DNA of 64,000 nucleotides, taken from positions 85,457 through 149,456 of the forward strand of contig JAVHLM010000020.1 in NCBI GenBank assembly GCA_031082125.1. The letters run 5' to 3'. Both the position numbers and the translations under genes were made by a program. The notes below the pieces were generated by a model. The model made no database searches. It saw only the letters and a list, made by a program, of their open reading frames with translations, and was not told where the DNA came from. The number at the start of each line of letters is the position of its first letter. Position 1 is the stretch's first letter. Positions 1 to 9,500 of the stretch are shown one piece after another. This DNA comes from Candidatus Eremiobacterota bacterium (GTDB lineage: Bacteria > Vulcanimicrobiota > CADAWZ01 > Ess09-12).

Positions 1-2
1 CT

Positions 3-278
3 CAGTTCAAGGAAAAGATGGATGATTTTCTGTGGTGGCTCCGTATTCCCTCAGAGTTGTTCAAGACGATGGCCCGGCCCCCCTCTGATGAGCCCTGGGA
101 AGCTTCGAGCGAGGGGAGGGTACCCCTCACCCTTGGAGAAAGGGCACAGAGACTCGATGAGGCCATTCAGTCTGAGGTGGACTGCCTCGCCCGCTATGTT
201 GACATGGGAGCCATCAACTCCCGCGATGCCGAGATTGACGGCGGCAGGTGGCGCGATCTCTACGAAGGGTGGCGGTGA
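3..278 (+). CDS. Partial hypothetical protein (3' end of a gene cut by the window edge, or a small gene)
   Basis: The reading frame is open from the window edge to a TGA at 276-278. An ATG at 18 follows a weak purine-rich stretch (aaggaaaag), so this may be an 86-residue protein or the end of a longer one. The product is soluble and acidic, rich in Trp near its start, with no signal peptide or membrane segment and no family I recognise. The stop overlaps an ATG at 278 in a TGATG arrangement, which resembles translational coupling, but the 68-codon frame after it (to 484) shows no recognisable protein. Function unknown. Confidence 0.45.
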   Translation, partial: QFKEKMDDFLWWLRIPSELFKTMARPPSDEPWEASSEGRVPLTLGERAQRLDEAIQSEVDCLARYVDMGAINSRDAEIDGGRWRDLYEGWR

Positions 279-544
279 TGCGAACTCTCATCTTCATCGC
301 ATCTTCACATCGAATTCACGGTTTTTTCAAATTTGTTCTGTATAATATGGTTATGACACGACAGAAAAGAAAAGAGGCGATAACAGTGATACAGAGAGTA
401 TTCAGGGGTGGAACAGCCAGAATAAGCGTCTGCTTCCGGTGTATTTCGGGCCAGGTGGCTTTTATAGTGAACATGCCTCTCTGAAGATGCTTTTCCCCCC
501 CATCCGTGCGGGCAAGGAAAGGGAGGTTCCGGTACATGAAAAAT

Positions 545-627
545 GGGAAGGAGCGGGTTCGAACCACCATGGAGCATAGCTCGCTGGATTTACAGTCCAG
601 TGCGATTAACCACTTCTTCCTGCCGCA
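545..627 (-). tRNA. tRNA-Tyr-like element, degenerate (possible pseudo-tRNA)
   Basis: Read on the minus strand there is a perfect 5-bp anticodon stem with a 7-base loop carrying GTA (Tyr; plus-strand tac at 591-593). It is followed by a long variable arm (GAGC-TAT-GCTC), as expected of class II tRNA-Tyr, and a T arm with the canonical TTCGAAC loop. The D-loop segment (AAGTGGTTAATCGC) resembles that of bacterial tRNA-Tyr. The 3' acceptor strand (CCTTCCC) does not pair well with any 5' partner, the D stem is weak and no CCA is encoded. The visible parts are strong enough to call tRNA-Tyr ancestry; the poor acceptor suggests a decayed copy or one edited at its end. The rest of 279-725 shows no convincing gene. 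Confidence 0.5.
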
Positions 628-725
628 CTTTTTAACGAGCCTCGCCAGAAAAGCAGGATCGATCCTGAACCCGAGGCTCTCAGCTTTGCGGACATCACGC
701 AAGGCTCTGTGGTGAGCCTGTCAGC

Positions 726-2861
726 CTATCGCCGGGGCCTTGCGTAGACCCTCACAGGATTGCCGTAAAGCCCTCCTCCCAGGTCCCCGGGGTCCGCAAT
801 TCTGATTCTCTCATGGATTCCCATTTTGCTTGAGAACAGGCCGTCTTCATCCTGAATGACCGCATGATAGCACAGGGGACCCTGGTAATTCGCATAATCG
901 GGCCCCCAGGCTCCCCTCCTTATCTCGTAGTCTTTGCCGTCTGAGGGGGTAAACCCGTATAAAACGACCTTCTCAATCCCTTCCCGGAGGGAATAGTCCA
1001 GGGTGTCAAGGGGCTTGAACCCATGCGCTCCATAAAACTCGTCAAATCTTTCCACGAACACCTTGGGCTCGATAATCTCTTTCTCGTTTCGGACACTGTT
1101 TGCGATGCAGTTGAAGCGGGGCTTCCCATCCTTGCCGTCGGTGGCCCCCGAGAGAGCCTCGTACTTTTCCGGCGTGAGCCTGGGGAGGTCCTGCTGGTGC
1201 TCCCGGAGATACCGGTCGAATGTTTCTCTCACCTCGGGGTGTGCCCTGGTATCCAGCTTTTTTCCTGCTTCCTCGGGAGCGCCTTTATGGTCAGCAGCAG
1301 CATCGCCGGCAGGGCAGGGCCGGCTTTCATCATATCCATGTGCCTTTGGCGGGAGCATGATGTCAGGCTTTTTCCCAAGCTCTTTTGCCGCCCTCAGAAG
1401 CTCAATTGCCCCGGAGGCCATGCTGTCAGCCACTTTGAGGGCCTCGGGAACGGGGGGATTGAACTCCTTGCCGTCCTCCATGGTAAGCGCATAGATTCCC
1501 TTGCGGCGATAAAGGTAATCGTCAGTCTGGCCGTTGACGTTATACGACAGCTCCGGCCTGTAGCTTTCTCCCTGCGGCTTCCCCACGGCGCCTATCATGC
1601 GCTTCTGAAGATTCTCAAAGATTTCGCGGTCGTGAGCATCAGTGACGCTGTCGGGAATCATGACCTTCTCGCCATGGGAGTGGAAATCACAGGCGACCCT
1701 TATCTCGGGATGCTCATCGACAATGCCGGCGATATGCCTTGTCTCGGGCTCTGAAAAGGGGGCCGGCCCCGGATAGCCATCGTGCTGTGTCCATCTTCCC
1801 AGAAGCTTGTTATTGTCTGTGGGATGGGGCAGCATCCCCTTCTCCCTGATTATCTTCTGCTGCTCCGGCGAGGCGCCCTGTGGGTATGGCGTCCACTCGA
1901 TATCAAAATTCCTGTTGATGTCAACGCCCTTGTCGCCGCTTCCGCTCCCGGCGAGGGGAGCCCTTGTCCTTCTCCATTCAGGATCGTCATGGATGGCGTA
2001 ATTGAGGCCGTCGGGGTTTGTGACAGGGACCACATAGATATTCAATGAATCAACAAGGTCCGTCAGCTCCCTGACCTTGGGATCATCGCTCCCGGGCCTG
2101 TAGTTTGCGCAGAGCTGCTCCAAGAGCTCGACCATCGCAAGAGGATTCATCTTCTCCCTTCCATGGGGAGATGCCATGAAAAGCGCGCCGGGCTTTGAGG
2201 CTTTGTCACCTTTCCCGCTCGATATTGTGACATAGCGGAGCGGCGCGGGCCCCCGGAGCGAGGCGTTCTTCCCGTCATAGCCGGCAGTGCCGTACTCCCG
2301 CGTGGTTACCTTGACAAGGTCAGGATATTTTTCTGCAAGCTTCAACACCCTGTCGTCTATCTGCCGCGCATCCATGTAGTCATTGACAAAACCCCTGGCG
2401 AAAGCGGTCCTGGAAGATCCGGGGGCGGTGGACGTCACCCCGTAGCGCGCCGCAAAATTAATGCCCTTCTCTTCTCCCTGAGGCGCAGAGGGTGCTCTTT
2501 CCTGTAAAAGGCTCAATGTGCCATTTTTATTGGCCACCAGGCTGCTGTCCCGATGCTGATCACTCGAAGGCGCCGCCTGTGGCTCTGCCTGGAGAGAAGC
2601 CTGAGGGGGAGCTGCTTCCGCCTGGGGCCCGGGGGCCCGGGGGATCCTGAAATTATCCCTCAGTGCATCAATGTGGGCTTCTGCCAGATCAGCAGGTGCC
2701 CTGCCTTGCCCGCGCACTATATCGCCGGAGCTTTCCATGGTGTCCTGCGGTTCGGCTGAAGGGCTCTGTTCTCTTTCAGAGCTCTTTTCACCATGGGGCG
2801 CCCTTATGTTGTTCAATTCCCTGCCATAGCCGATCTGTGCACGCATGTTCATGATAAGCAT
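726..2861 (-). CDS. M14-family zinc carboxypeptidase with novel N-terminal leader and extra C-terminal domain
   Basis: This 711-residue protein has a central M14 metallocarboxypeptidase domain (about residues 150-490). HGRE at 233-236 supplies the first zinc ligands, VDINRNF is the substrate-binding Asn-Arg motif, DFHSHGE holds the third ligand and TMEDGKE the catalytic Glu region. The C-terminal 170 residues form a separate domain with NCIANS, CYHAV and SKMGIHE motifs, resembling uncharacterised N-C-x-A...H domains. The first 55 residues (IGYGREL, AEPQDT, RGQG) match the start of the subtilase at 19722-21875, although the enzymes are unrelated. There is no Sec signal peptide. The ATG at 2861 follows a strong GAAGAGGGGG Shine-Dalgarno. 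The gene is monocistronic, with the SARP-type operator upstream. Confidence 0.9.
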   Translation of the reverse strand: MLIMNMRAQIGYGRELNNIRAPHGEKSSEREQSPSAEPQDTMESSGDIVRGQGRAPADLAEAHIDALRDNFRIPRAPGPQAEAAPPQASLQAEPQAAPSSDQHRDSSLVANKNGTLSLLQERAPSAPQGEEKGINFAARYGVTSTAPGSSRTAFARGFVNDYMDARQIDDRVLKLAEKYPDLVKVTTREYGTAGYDGKNASLRGPAPLRYVTISSGKGDKASKPGALFMASPHGREKMNPLAMVELLEQLCANYRPGSDDPKVRELTDLVDSLNIYVVPVTNPDGLNYAIHDDPEWRRTRAPLAGSGSGDKGVDINRNFDIEWTPYPQGASPEQQKIIREKGMLPHPTDNNKLLGRWTQHDGYPGPAPFSEPETRHIAGIVDEHPEIRVACDFHSHGEKVMIPDSVTDAHDREIFENLQKRMIGAVGKPQGESYRPELSYNVNGQTDDYLYRRKGIYALTMEDGKEFNPPVPEALKVADSMASGAIELLRAAKELGKKPDIMLPPKAHGYDESRPCPAGDAAADHKGAPEEAGKKLDTRAHPEVRETFDRYLREHQQDLPRLTPEKYEALSGATDGKDGKPRFNCIANSVRNEKEIIEPKVFVERFDEFYGAHGFKPLDTLDYSLREGIEKVVLYGFTPSDGKDYEIRRGAWGPDYANYQGPLCYHAVIQDEDGLFSSKMGIHERIRIADPGDLGGGLYGNPVRVYARPRR

Positions 2862-2901
2862 GGTGGATCCCCCTCTTCAGCTATTCATATGCCACTGTTC
2901 C

Positions 2902-2944
2902 ATACTACTATAAACCGCTCAAGGAGCACTCAAGGAATACTCAA
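2902..2944 (-). promoter_or_regulatory. SARP-type operator/promoter of the M14 carboxypeptidase gene
   Basis: Minus-strand heptamers TTGAGTA (2944-2938), TTGAGTG (2933-2927) and TTGAGCG (2922-2916) lie at exact 11-bp spacing. After an 8-bp gap comes a -10-like TAGTAT (2907-2902). No -35 box is seen. The same arrangement, with the same heptamers and 8-bp gap, precedes the subtilase gene at 19722. SARP activators are known to bind heptameric direct repeats of 11-bp period ending 8 bp before the -10, so this is a likely activator-dependent promoter. Confidence 0.7.
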
Positions 2945-3042
2945 ATCCGGAGGAAGAAGGGCTCTTTGGGAAGAAGAAGCAAGGAGGATTTCCGGCAGGC
3001 CTCCTGCAGCCACAGAACCTTACAAGACCTTGGGAGCGTGTT

Positions 3043-4008
3043 ATGGCTCAATACTGCAATGGGTACGGCAAGGAAAACAATGAAAAGTGGAAGCGCGCCG
3101 TTGTGTTTATGGCGCTTCTCCTTACCGGGCTCCTGCCTGGCTGCGCGATGCGGAAGGATTCCGCCTCCCGGCCTCAAGCGACACCTTCACCGCCGGCGAT
3201 CCAGGCCGCCGTACCCACGCCTGCGGCGACTGCCTCGAAAGCGCCTGCCCCACAGGCCCTGCCGCCGCAGAAGAATAACCCGAAGGACGGCGCCGCCATG
3301 ATCCTCATCGCCGCCGGCGACTTTCTGATGGGCTCCCCCGAGCACAAGGGCGATAGTATCGAGAAGCCTCAGCACAGGGTGTATCTTGACGCCTATTATA
3401 TCTCCAAATACGAGGTGACCAACGGGCAGTTCAGGAGATTTATCAGCGAATCGGGCTATGACGCCGAGGGGAGCTGGAAGGACTATGCCCTCGAGGGAAG
3501 GGACACTCACCCCGTGGTGTGCGTCACCTGGAACGACGCGAAGGCTTATTGCGAATGGGCGGGAGGGTCTCTCCCGACTGAGGCGCAGTGGGAGAAGGCC
3601 GCCCGGGGTGTTGACGGGAGAGTCTGGCCGTGGGGAAACAAGTGGGACGGCACGGAATGCAACTGGGGCAAGGGGCCGAAGGTGGCAGGGAAGGCTGATA
3701 TATGGAAAGGGAGGGGCACGGCGCCTGTAGGCTCATTCCCTGCCGGTGTGAGCCCCTGCGGCGTCCATGACATGGCGGGGAATGTGGCGGAGTGGTGCGG
3801 TGACTGGTTCAGCGAGAGATATTACCTTGAGAGCCCTTCAGATAACCCCGGGGGGCCGGCGAGCGGGCAGACACGCGTGATACGCTTCGGCAACTGGTTC
3901 TCCGGCTCACCCGAAGTCAACCGGTGCGCCTCCCGTGAAGGGTATCTTGCTGACCGCTGGCTCAACTTCCTCGGATTCCGCGTAGTTCTTGCCGCCACTC
4001 TGCCCTGA
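3043..4008 (+). CDS. Formylglycine-generating-enzyme/SUMF1-like lipoprotein
   Basis: The 321-residue product starts with a basic, hydrophobic signal and a lipobox (LLPGC, Cys about residue 31), so it is probably a lipoprotein. A Pro/Ala-rich linker follows, then a complete FGE-sulfatase fold from about residue 85. Hallmarks include GDFLMGSP, the YEVTNGQF segment, LPTEAQWEKAARG, the GVHDMAGNVAEWC signature, RCASREGY and LGFRVV near the end. Members activate sulfatases by converting Cys to formylglycine, or act as ligand-binding or hydroxylating modules in signalling proteins. No sulfatase lies nearby and the kinase gene is close, so a sensor or accessory role is equally likely. The ATG at 3043 follows GGGAG. 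Confidence 0.85.
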   Translation: MAQYCNGYGKENNEKWKRAVVFMALLLTGLLPGCAMRKDSASRPQATPSPPAIQAAVPTPAATASKAPAPQALPPQKNNPKDGAAMILIAAGDFLMGSPEHKGDSIEKPQHRVYLDAYYISKYEVTNGQFRRFISESGYDAEGSWKDYALEGRDTHPVVCVTWNDAKAYCEWAGGSLPTEAQWEKAARGVDGRVWPWGNKWDGTECNWGKGPKVAGKADIWKGRGTAPVGSFPAGVSPCGVHDMAGNVAEWCGDWFSERYYLESPSDNPGGPASGQTRVIRFGNWFSGSPEVNRCASREGYLADRWLNFLGFRVVLAATLP

Positions 4009-4078
4009 AGGTGCCACCTGAGGAGAGGTATTGATTTTTGTTGTACCTTGGGTTATACTATTGGTAGGAGTGATGCCC

Positions 4079-4333
4079 ATGGCTACCATAAAAACCGCCA
4101 TATCCATTGAAAAAGACCTCTTTACCCGGGTTGAAGAGCTTGCCCAGGTCATGCATGTTTCCCGAAGCAAGGTGTTCCAGGAAGCCTTGCTCGCTTATCT
4201 GGAAAAGTATGAAAACCAGCAGCTGCTCGCCGAGCTTAATCGTGCCTACGCAGACAGCACCACAACTGCAGAACAGGATTGGCTTCACAACACAAGCATA
4301 CACCATACAAAAATAGTTAAAGACCAATGGTAA
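4079..4333 (+). CDS. MazE/RHH-type antitoxin
   Basis: This 84-residue protein begins MATIKTAIS and has a ribbon-helix-helix N-terminus (KTAISIEKDLFTRVEELA, then SRSKVFQEAL). Such domains dimerise on operator DNA. The acidic, flexible C-terminus would bind and block the toxin. The start at 4079 is chosen because TAGGAG lies 8 nt upstream; earlier in-frame starts lack spacing or sense. Its last codons overlap the MazF-like gene by 7 bp, the usual translationally coupled antitoxin-toxin order. It probably autorepresses its own promoter. Confidence 0.85.
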   Translation: MATIKTAISIEKDLFTRVEELAQVMHVSRSKVFQEALLAYLEKYENQQLLAELNRAYADSTTTAEQDWLHNTSIHHTKIVKDQW

Positions 4334-4683
4334 TTGAACAAGGCGATATATACTGGATTGAGCTCCACGCCCCGACAGGCTCTGAACCGGGGTACCGCCA
4401 TCCCCATGTGGTTGTTCAGAATAATCTTTTCAACCGGAGTAAGCTCAATACAGTAGTAGTCTGCGCCCTGACCTCAAATCTGCAGAGAAGGACCGCCCCG
4501 GGGAATGTTATACTCGCCAGAGGAGAGGCAAACCTTCCCAAGCACAGCGTCGTTAACATAACCCAGCTTGTTACGGTAGATAAATCGGCCTTTCGAGAAA
4601 AGATCGGAAAGCTTTCCCGGGAGAAAGTGGCGGAAATACTCAATGGAATACGCCTGCTCACCGAACCGCGGGAAGTTGACTAA
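4327..4683 (+). CDS. MazF/PemK-family toxin endoribonuclease
   Basis: The 118-residue product has the MazF signature: an N-terminal QGDIYWIELHAP strand, GSEPGYRHPHVVVQN with the conserved Arg-Pro-like loop, VVVCALTSN and the C-terminal INITQL-like segment (VVNITQLVTVDK). MazF enzymes cleave single-stranded mRNA at short motifs and arrest growth; the upstream antitoxin neutralises them. The gene overlaps the antitoxin and its length is typical and intact. This is a type II toxin-antitoxin pair. The chromosomal kinase gene follows 13 bp later, so read-through is possible. Confidence 0.9.
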   Translation: MVIEQGDIYWIELHAPTGSEPGYRHPHVVVQNNLFNRSKLNTVVVCALTSNLQRRTAPGNVILARGEANLPKHSVVNITQLVTVDKSAFREKIGKLSREKVAEILNGIRLLTEPREVD

Positions 4684-4696
4684 CCAAGGGAGAGGT

Positions 4697-6391
4697 ATGA
4701 CCATTCAAGGAAGAATACAGAATAAGAGCCTCTTTTTATCTCTTGCCGCGGCTCTCCTGTCACTTGCCCTTTTCTCCTTGTCTTCCGCCCTGGCGGCGGG
4801 AGACAAGGAAGGCCTCCAGGTGAAATCCTTCCTCTTCAGGACCGATCCTCCCGGCGCCCGTGTATACCTGGTCGGCGACGACGGCATGGAAAGGGAGATC
4901 GGTGTGAGCGGGAAGCCTTTGCCTGTCACTGCCGGAGACGAAATCTACGTCTTTGTCCTTAAGCTCCAGGGCTTCCTGGAAGAAAGGCTGGTCCTCACCA
5001 AGGGCGATATAGAGTTTCATCAGTCATATCCTCCCGAGCACAGGCCCCCTTTAAGGCTCCCTTCACCCCTGCGCAGGGTGGTGTTCCGCACCTTACCGGA
5101 AAAAAGCGAGGTCAGGCTTCTTGGGACAGCGGCTCAAGGCGACGGGGAACTCCTGGGCCTCTCGGGGATCCCTCTTGAGCTCAACCTGGCGGAATTTGCC
5201 GCCGGCAGCGAGGCCTTCTTCGCCATAAGGCGGAAAGGCTACAGGGACCTCCGGTTTTCCCTGAAGCCCCATGACTTCAAGCCTTATTCTCCGCAGGCCC
5301 TGATCTCCCATCCCCCCGAAGGGAAAGAGCCTCTCGCCCTCGAGCCCGCAACTGTCTGCGTGAAGATGGCCTTGTGGCTTTCACGCTACAGGCTGACCAT
5401 AGCAGTAATTGCTCTCATCATGGTGCCTTCGGCACTCCTCATGGCGCTCAAGATCTCAAGGATGAACGCCGAAAAGCGCAAGTGGAGCGCCTGGGAGGCC
5501 CTCACGGCCGGCGTGAACAGGGAGGACCCCATGTTCAACAAGGCCCTGGGAGGCTACGTGCTTGTAGAGAAGATCGGCCAGGGAGGGATGGCGGCAGTGT
5601 ACAGGGCGGTCCCTGAGGAGACGCGCTCGGAAAAGGAGGAAGTGGCTATAAAGGTGATGGAGCTCGACGAGGAGAGCGAAAAGAATTACCTCAGGAGGTA
5701 CAGGCGCGAGGTGAAGATACTGAGCGAACTCAGCCATCCCAATATTCTCCGCATCCTCAATTATGGAACCCAGGGTAATCTCTTTTATCTCATTACCGAG
5801 CTCATAAGGGGAAGAACGCTGGAATCGGAAATCAAGGAGGGCGGCATTGAGCTTGAAGCCTTCAGCACTATCATCAGGCAGGTCCTTGACGCCCTGATTC
5901 ATGCGCACAGAAAGGAGATACTGCACCGGGACATCAAGCCGGGGAATATCATGATTGACGGGCAGAGCCACGTGACGGTGATGGACTTCGGCCTTGCCAA
6001 GGGCCGCCACTACTCGGCGATCACCGACACGGGGCTTACCCTGGGAACGCCTGACTACATGGCTCCCGAGCAGGTGACGACAAAAATCGTGGACTCCCGC
6101 ACCGATGAGTACTCCCTCGGCGTCCTTGCCTATGTCCTTCTCACGGGGGCCCTTCCCTTCTACGATGAATCGCCCTTCAAAATCATGTACCGCCACGTGA
6201 CGGAGCAGCCGCCTCCGCTTCGGGCCGTCAGGCCCTCTCTCCCCGGAGCGCTTGAAGCGGTGGTGCTCAGGATGATGGAAAAGGAGCCTGACAAGCGTTA
6301 CCAGGCTCTCGAAGAGGTGAAGGCAGCTTTGGAAGAGGCCCTGGCGCGCACGGCAGGAAGCCCGCCGCCGGCGGAGGGCGAAGAAAGATGA
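4697..6391 (+). CDS. Membrane Ser/Thr protein kinase with extracytoplasmic PEGA-like domains
   Basis: The 564-residue protein has a signal peptide ending near ALAAGDK and two PEGA-like beta repeats (about residues 40-115 and 125-210; FRTDPPGARVYLV and FRTLPEKSEVRLL). One membrane segment follows (about 232-250), then a C-terminal Hanks-type kinase domain (about 285-550). Kinase motifs are GQGGMAAVY (P-loop), AIKVM (lysine), HRDIKPGN (catalytic loop), DFGLAKG and GTPDYMAPEQ. This reverses the usual PknB topology: the sensor precedes the membrane helix and the kinase is C-terminal. The start at 4697 has GGGAGAGGT upstream and gives the signal peptide; an earlier in-frame ATG overlaps mazF. Confidence 0.9.
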   Translation: MTIQGRIQNKSLFLSLAAALLSLALFSLSSALAAGDKEGLQVKSFLFRTDPPGARVYLVGDDGMEREIGVSGKPLPVTAGDEIYVFVLKLQGFLEERLVLTKGDIEFHQSYPPEHRPPLRLPSPLRRVVFRTLPEKSEVRLLGTAAQGDGELLGLSGIPLELNLAEFAAGSEAFFAIRRKGYRDLRFSLKPHDFKPYSPQALISHPPEGKEPLALEPATVCVKMALWLSRYRLTIAVIALIMVPSALLMALKISRMNAEKRKWSAWEALTAGVNREDPMFNKALGGYVLVEKIGQGGMAAVYRAVPEETRSEKEEVAIKVMELDEESEKNYLRRYRREVKILSELSHPNILRILNYGTQGNLFYLITELIRGRTLESEIKEGGIELEAFSTIIRQVLDALIHAHRKEILHRDIKPGNIMIDGQSHVTVMDFGLAKGRHYSAITDTGLTLGTPDYMAPEQVTTKIVDSRTDEYSLGVLAYVLLTGALPFYDESPFKIMYRHVTEQPPPLRAVRPSLPGALEAVVLRMMEKEPDKRYQALEEVKAALEEALARTAGSPPPAEGEER

Positions 6392-6569
6392 CACGGGGTC
6401 TTCCCATATCATTCTCAGGCTCGGTATGCCCCCAGTTGTTTCTCATCTCAATCATGTCGCTTGCGCGCTCATATCCCAGGAATGGAGTCTGTCCCCAATA
6501 ACTCCATCTGTTACAATGAGGAGCCATCCGGAAGAGCCTGGGGAGATGTGCAGACAGAAGATGGCTCCA

Positions 6570-9500
6570 TCAGAGACTTACTTTGATCGTATTGTCCTTG
6601 TCTGTCAAAAGGCTCAGAAAGTCTTCAACCGGCAGTACCGCGCCTCCGCTGCGGTACTTGCCCGGTTCGGTGGAAAACTGCACCTGCCTGTCGTTGATAA
6701 CAAGCTCTTTAGGCGTATAGCAGCCTTTCCTGACTGAGTATTCCAGTCTCACTCTCCTGCCCATGAAGCTGATTTCTGCCTTCACGCCATCGAAAGCACG
6801 GGGCATTACAGGGTCGATGATTACCTTGCCGGCCTCATGGCGTAATCCCAGCAGGCGCGATATGATCAGGGTGATGTAGATTCCCGGGCCGCTGGAGTAC
6901 ACACGCCATCCTCCACGCACGGAAAAGCTGCCTTTCAGCACTTCACCGTAGCGCTCATCGGCCTCGTAGCGGTTCCTGAAAGCGACGTCGGAGCTGCTGT
7001 AGTAGCAATTGGCCTGGCGTATGTCGCCGCATGGCACCACGGTGCGATAACCGACCGGGTTTGCCTGTCGCAGGGCTTTCACGAATGCGTCGGCTCTCCC
7101 GGTTACCGCCTGCGATTCGGCATAGCGGATGTGTTCGTGTATATACATGAGCCCTATTTCCCGGCCGAAATGTGTGCTGCTCTCGGCACGCTGGAAAATC
7201 TCCTGTATGCCGCCCCGGTATTTCAGCGGGCGGTCCATCAGCCGCGCCCCGTCCGGGCCTTTGAGTTTACTTTCAATGAGTTCCTGGTGCATTTCAGCCT
7301 GTTCCCGCGTAAAAAGCTCACTGAGCACACCGCGATCCATGGGGAGCAGGCTGTAACTGATACGCGTGGTCCTGTCGGTCGGATGAAGCAGAACAGCGAT
7401 ACTGCCGTCGTCTTCCACCAGGCCGTAGCCGGCAACCACTCCATCCTTCACAAGGCAGCGGTTGAAATCTTCCTTGATTTTTTCGCAGATGGCCTTCAGC
7501 TCCGCTGCTTTCGCATGACTGCCTGCCCATTCATATACCATCCGGTACTGGTCAAAGGCCTGGTAGTTCATCTCCACCGTCCAGCTTGAAATCAGTCGCC
7601 TGGCGAACTCTTCGCTCACGGGCTGCAGCGAGTCGTTCCAGTCGCCTCCGCCGAAAGGAACAAGTGCCGTTCCGGGTATGAAGGAGCGGCGGATCATTGT
7701 GATCAGCCTCTCCATATGCTCGCTCAGAGAGGTCTTCTCGGCGAAATCAGGCCCTTTTTCGTGGTAATAAGGAAGCACCTCATCAAGGACCGGCAGGTCG
7801 CGTGTTACCCTGATGTAGCTTGACAGTGAGAGCATGCACCAGTACCAGACATCGCCGTGGCAGTCGCCCGCCCTGATGGTGAAGTAGCTGTCAAACATCC
7901 ACCACTGCGGCCAGTCGCCCGCCGGGTTCTGGTTGGCAAAAATGGTGAGCAGCACCCTGCGGGCTTCGGCATATCTTCCTGTTCCAAGAAGCAAATCGAA
8001 AGGCCCCTGCGAAACGTCACGGGTGCCCCAGGCCGCCCCGCCAAACTGCTCGAGGCCGTGGGGGGTGAGATAATGGGTGAGCGCATTGAGCCCGAACCAG
8101 GGCAGTATTTCGCTGATGGCCTGCACATCAGCTCCTTCACCGGTCAATTCAAGATGCATCAGCAGGTCCTCGAGCTGTGCCTGGGCCTTTTCAAGATCAG
8201 CGGTGAACTGCTCTTCGGGATCCTCTACTCTTCCCTCGCGGCAATGCCGGCACACCTCGCCGATAATACTGAGACTCGCATAATCGGTATCATCAATGCT
8301 GAGTGCCAGCAGTCTGTCCCTGTAATCCGCGGTGTCCGGGAAACCTGAATCGGCCCCTTCTTTCAGATTCCCTGTATGGGTGTTCACCAGCAGGCGGAAT
8401 CGCGCATGCGGGAATCTGCTGCGTATCATATCCGAAGCGCCGGGTCTTACGGTGTATTCACCCGGAGCGCTCGAAGGCTCAACGGTCCACGTATTCGTGC
8501 CGTCGAAATGATGGGTGACCGTAAGGTTTACAGGAGCGCCTGCAAGTACCCGGAAGCTGAGGTTGACGCGGGGGGCATCCTTGGAGGTCCATGTGCGGAC
8601 TTCGAACATGCCGCCGCCGTGCTTATAAATCCATCGGCAGAAATTAACACCCATCTCGAAAGCTGAGGGGATACCCAGCAGGTACTTCTTCCCGCCGGCT
8701 TCCACGAAAATGCGCTGCCCCGCCTCCCGGACCTGGTTGAACTGCGTGGCGCAGATGGAGAGCAGCACATTGAAATTCGTATTGCCCTGGGTGACGTGCG
8801 AGTTGAAAACCCCGAACATGAAAGCGGTGGTTGACAGGATGTCCTCGTCGGCAGCAAGGCCTGCCCGTGCCTGCATGATATGGCCATGGGGACGATCCGT
8901 CAGCAGCTCCTTGGCCTTGAGCACCACATGAGCGTTTTTCGAATGGAAAAACGACAGCAGCTGCCCGTCCACGATTTCTTCATGCCTGCGCTCAGTTCCG
9001 AAAAAACGGCTGATTTCCTCACTGTCTAAATCGTCAACAGCGAGGAAAGGCGAGGTGTTGAAAAGGTTCCTGACAGGTTCGTCACATGCAGCCTGGTCAG
9101 GAGGCTCAGCCGCAGGTTCAAATTCCGCGAAAAGCGCCGGCAGCCGCTCAAGGTCGTCGGCGGATGTGGCTCGAGGATGATCGGGAAGGTAAGTGCCGGC
9201 AAAAACGCTTTGATGTTCTTCGCCCGGATTCAGGGTAAAGGGCTTTTCCTGCAGGGCCACCACTGATGACTCGCCGGCATATTCACCTGCAAGCTCGGGC
9301 ATCAGCAGGCCTTCAGGAATGCCTGTCAGGCGGAAGCTTCTCCCGTAGAACTGCATTCCGTCAGTGCTTCCGGCAAGGGCGCCATTTGCACATCCAATTA
9401 AAAGCCAGGGATGGCCCGCAGCCTCCCTCATATTCTGCCGGCAGCAGACAACCGCACCGAACCTGGCATCAGTAAGGACCCGCCGTTCAATATACTGGCT

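Noticed and set aside
5456..6412. Long minus-strand frame (318 codons) opposite the PEGA kinase
   Set aside because: It is antisense to a clear kinase domain, has no recognisable motifs and reflects GC-biased codon use.
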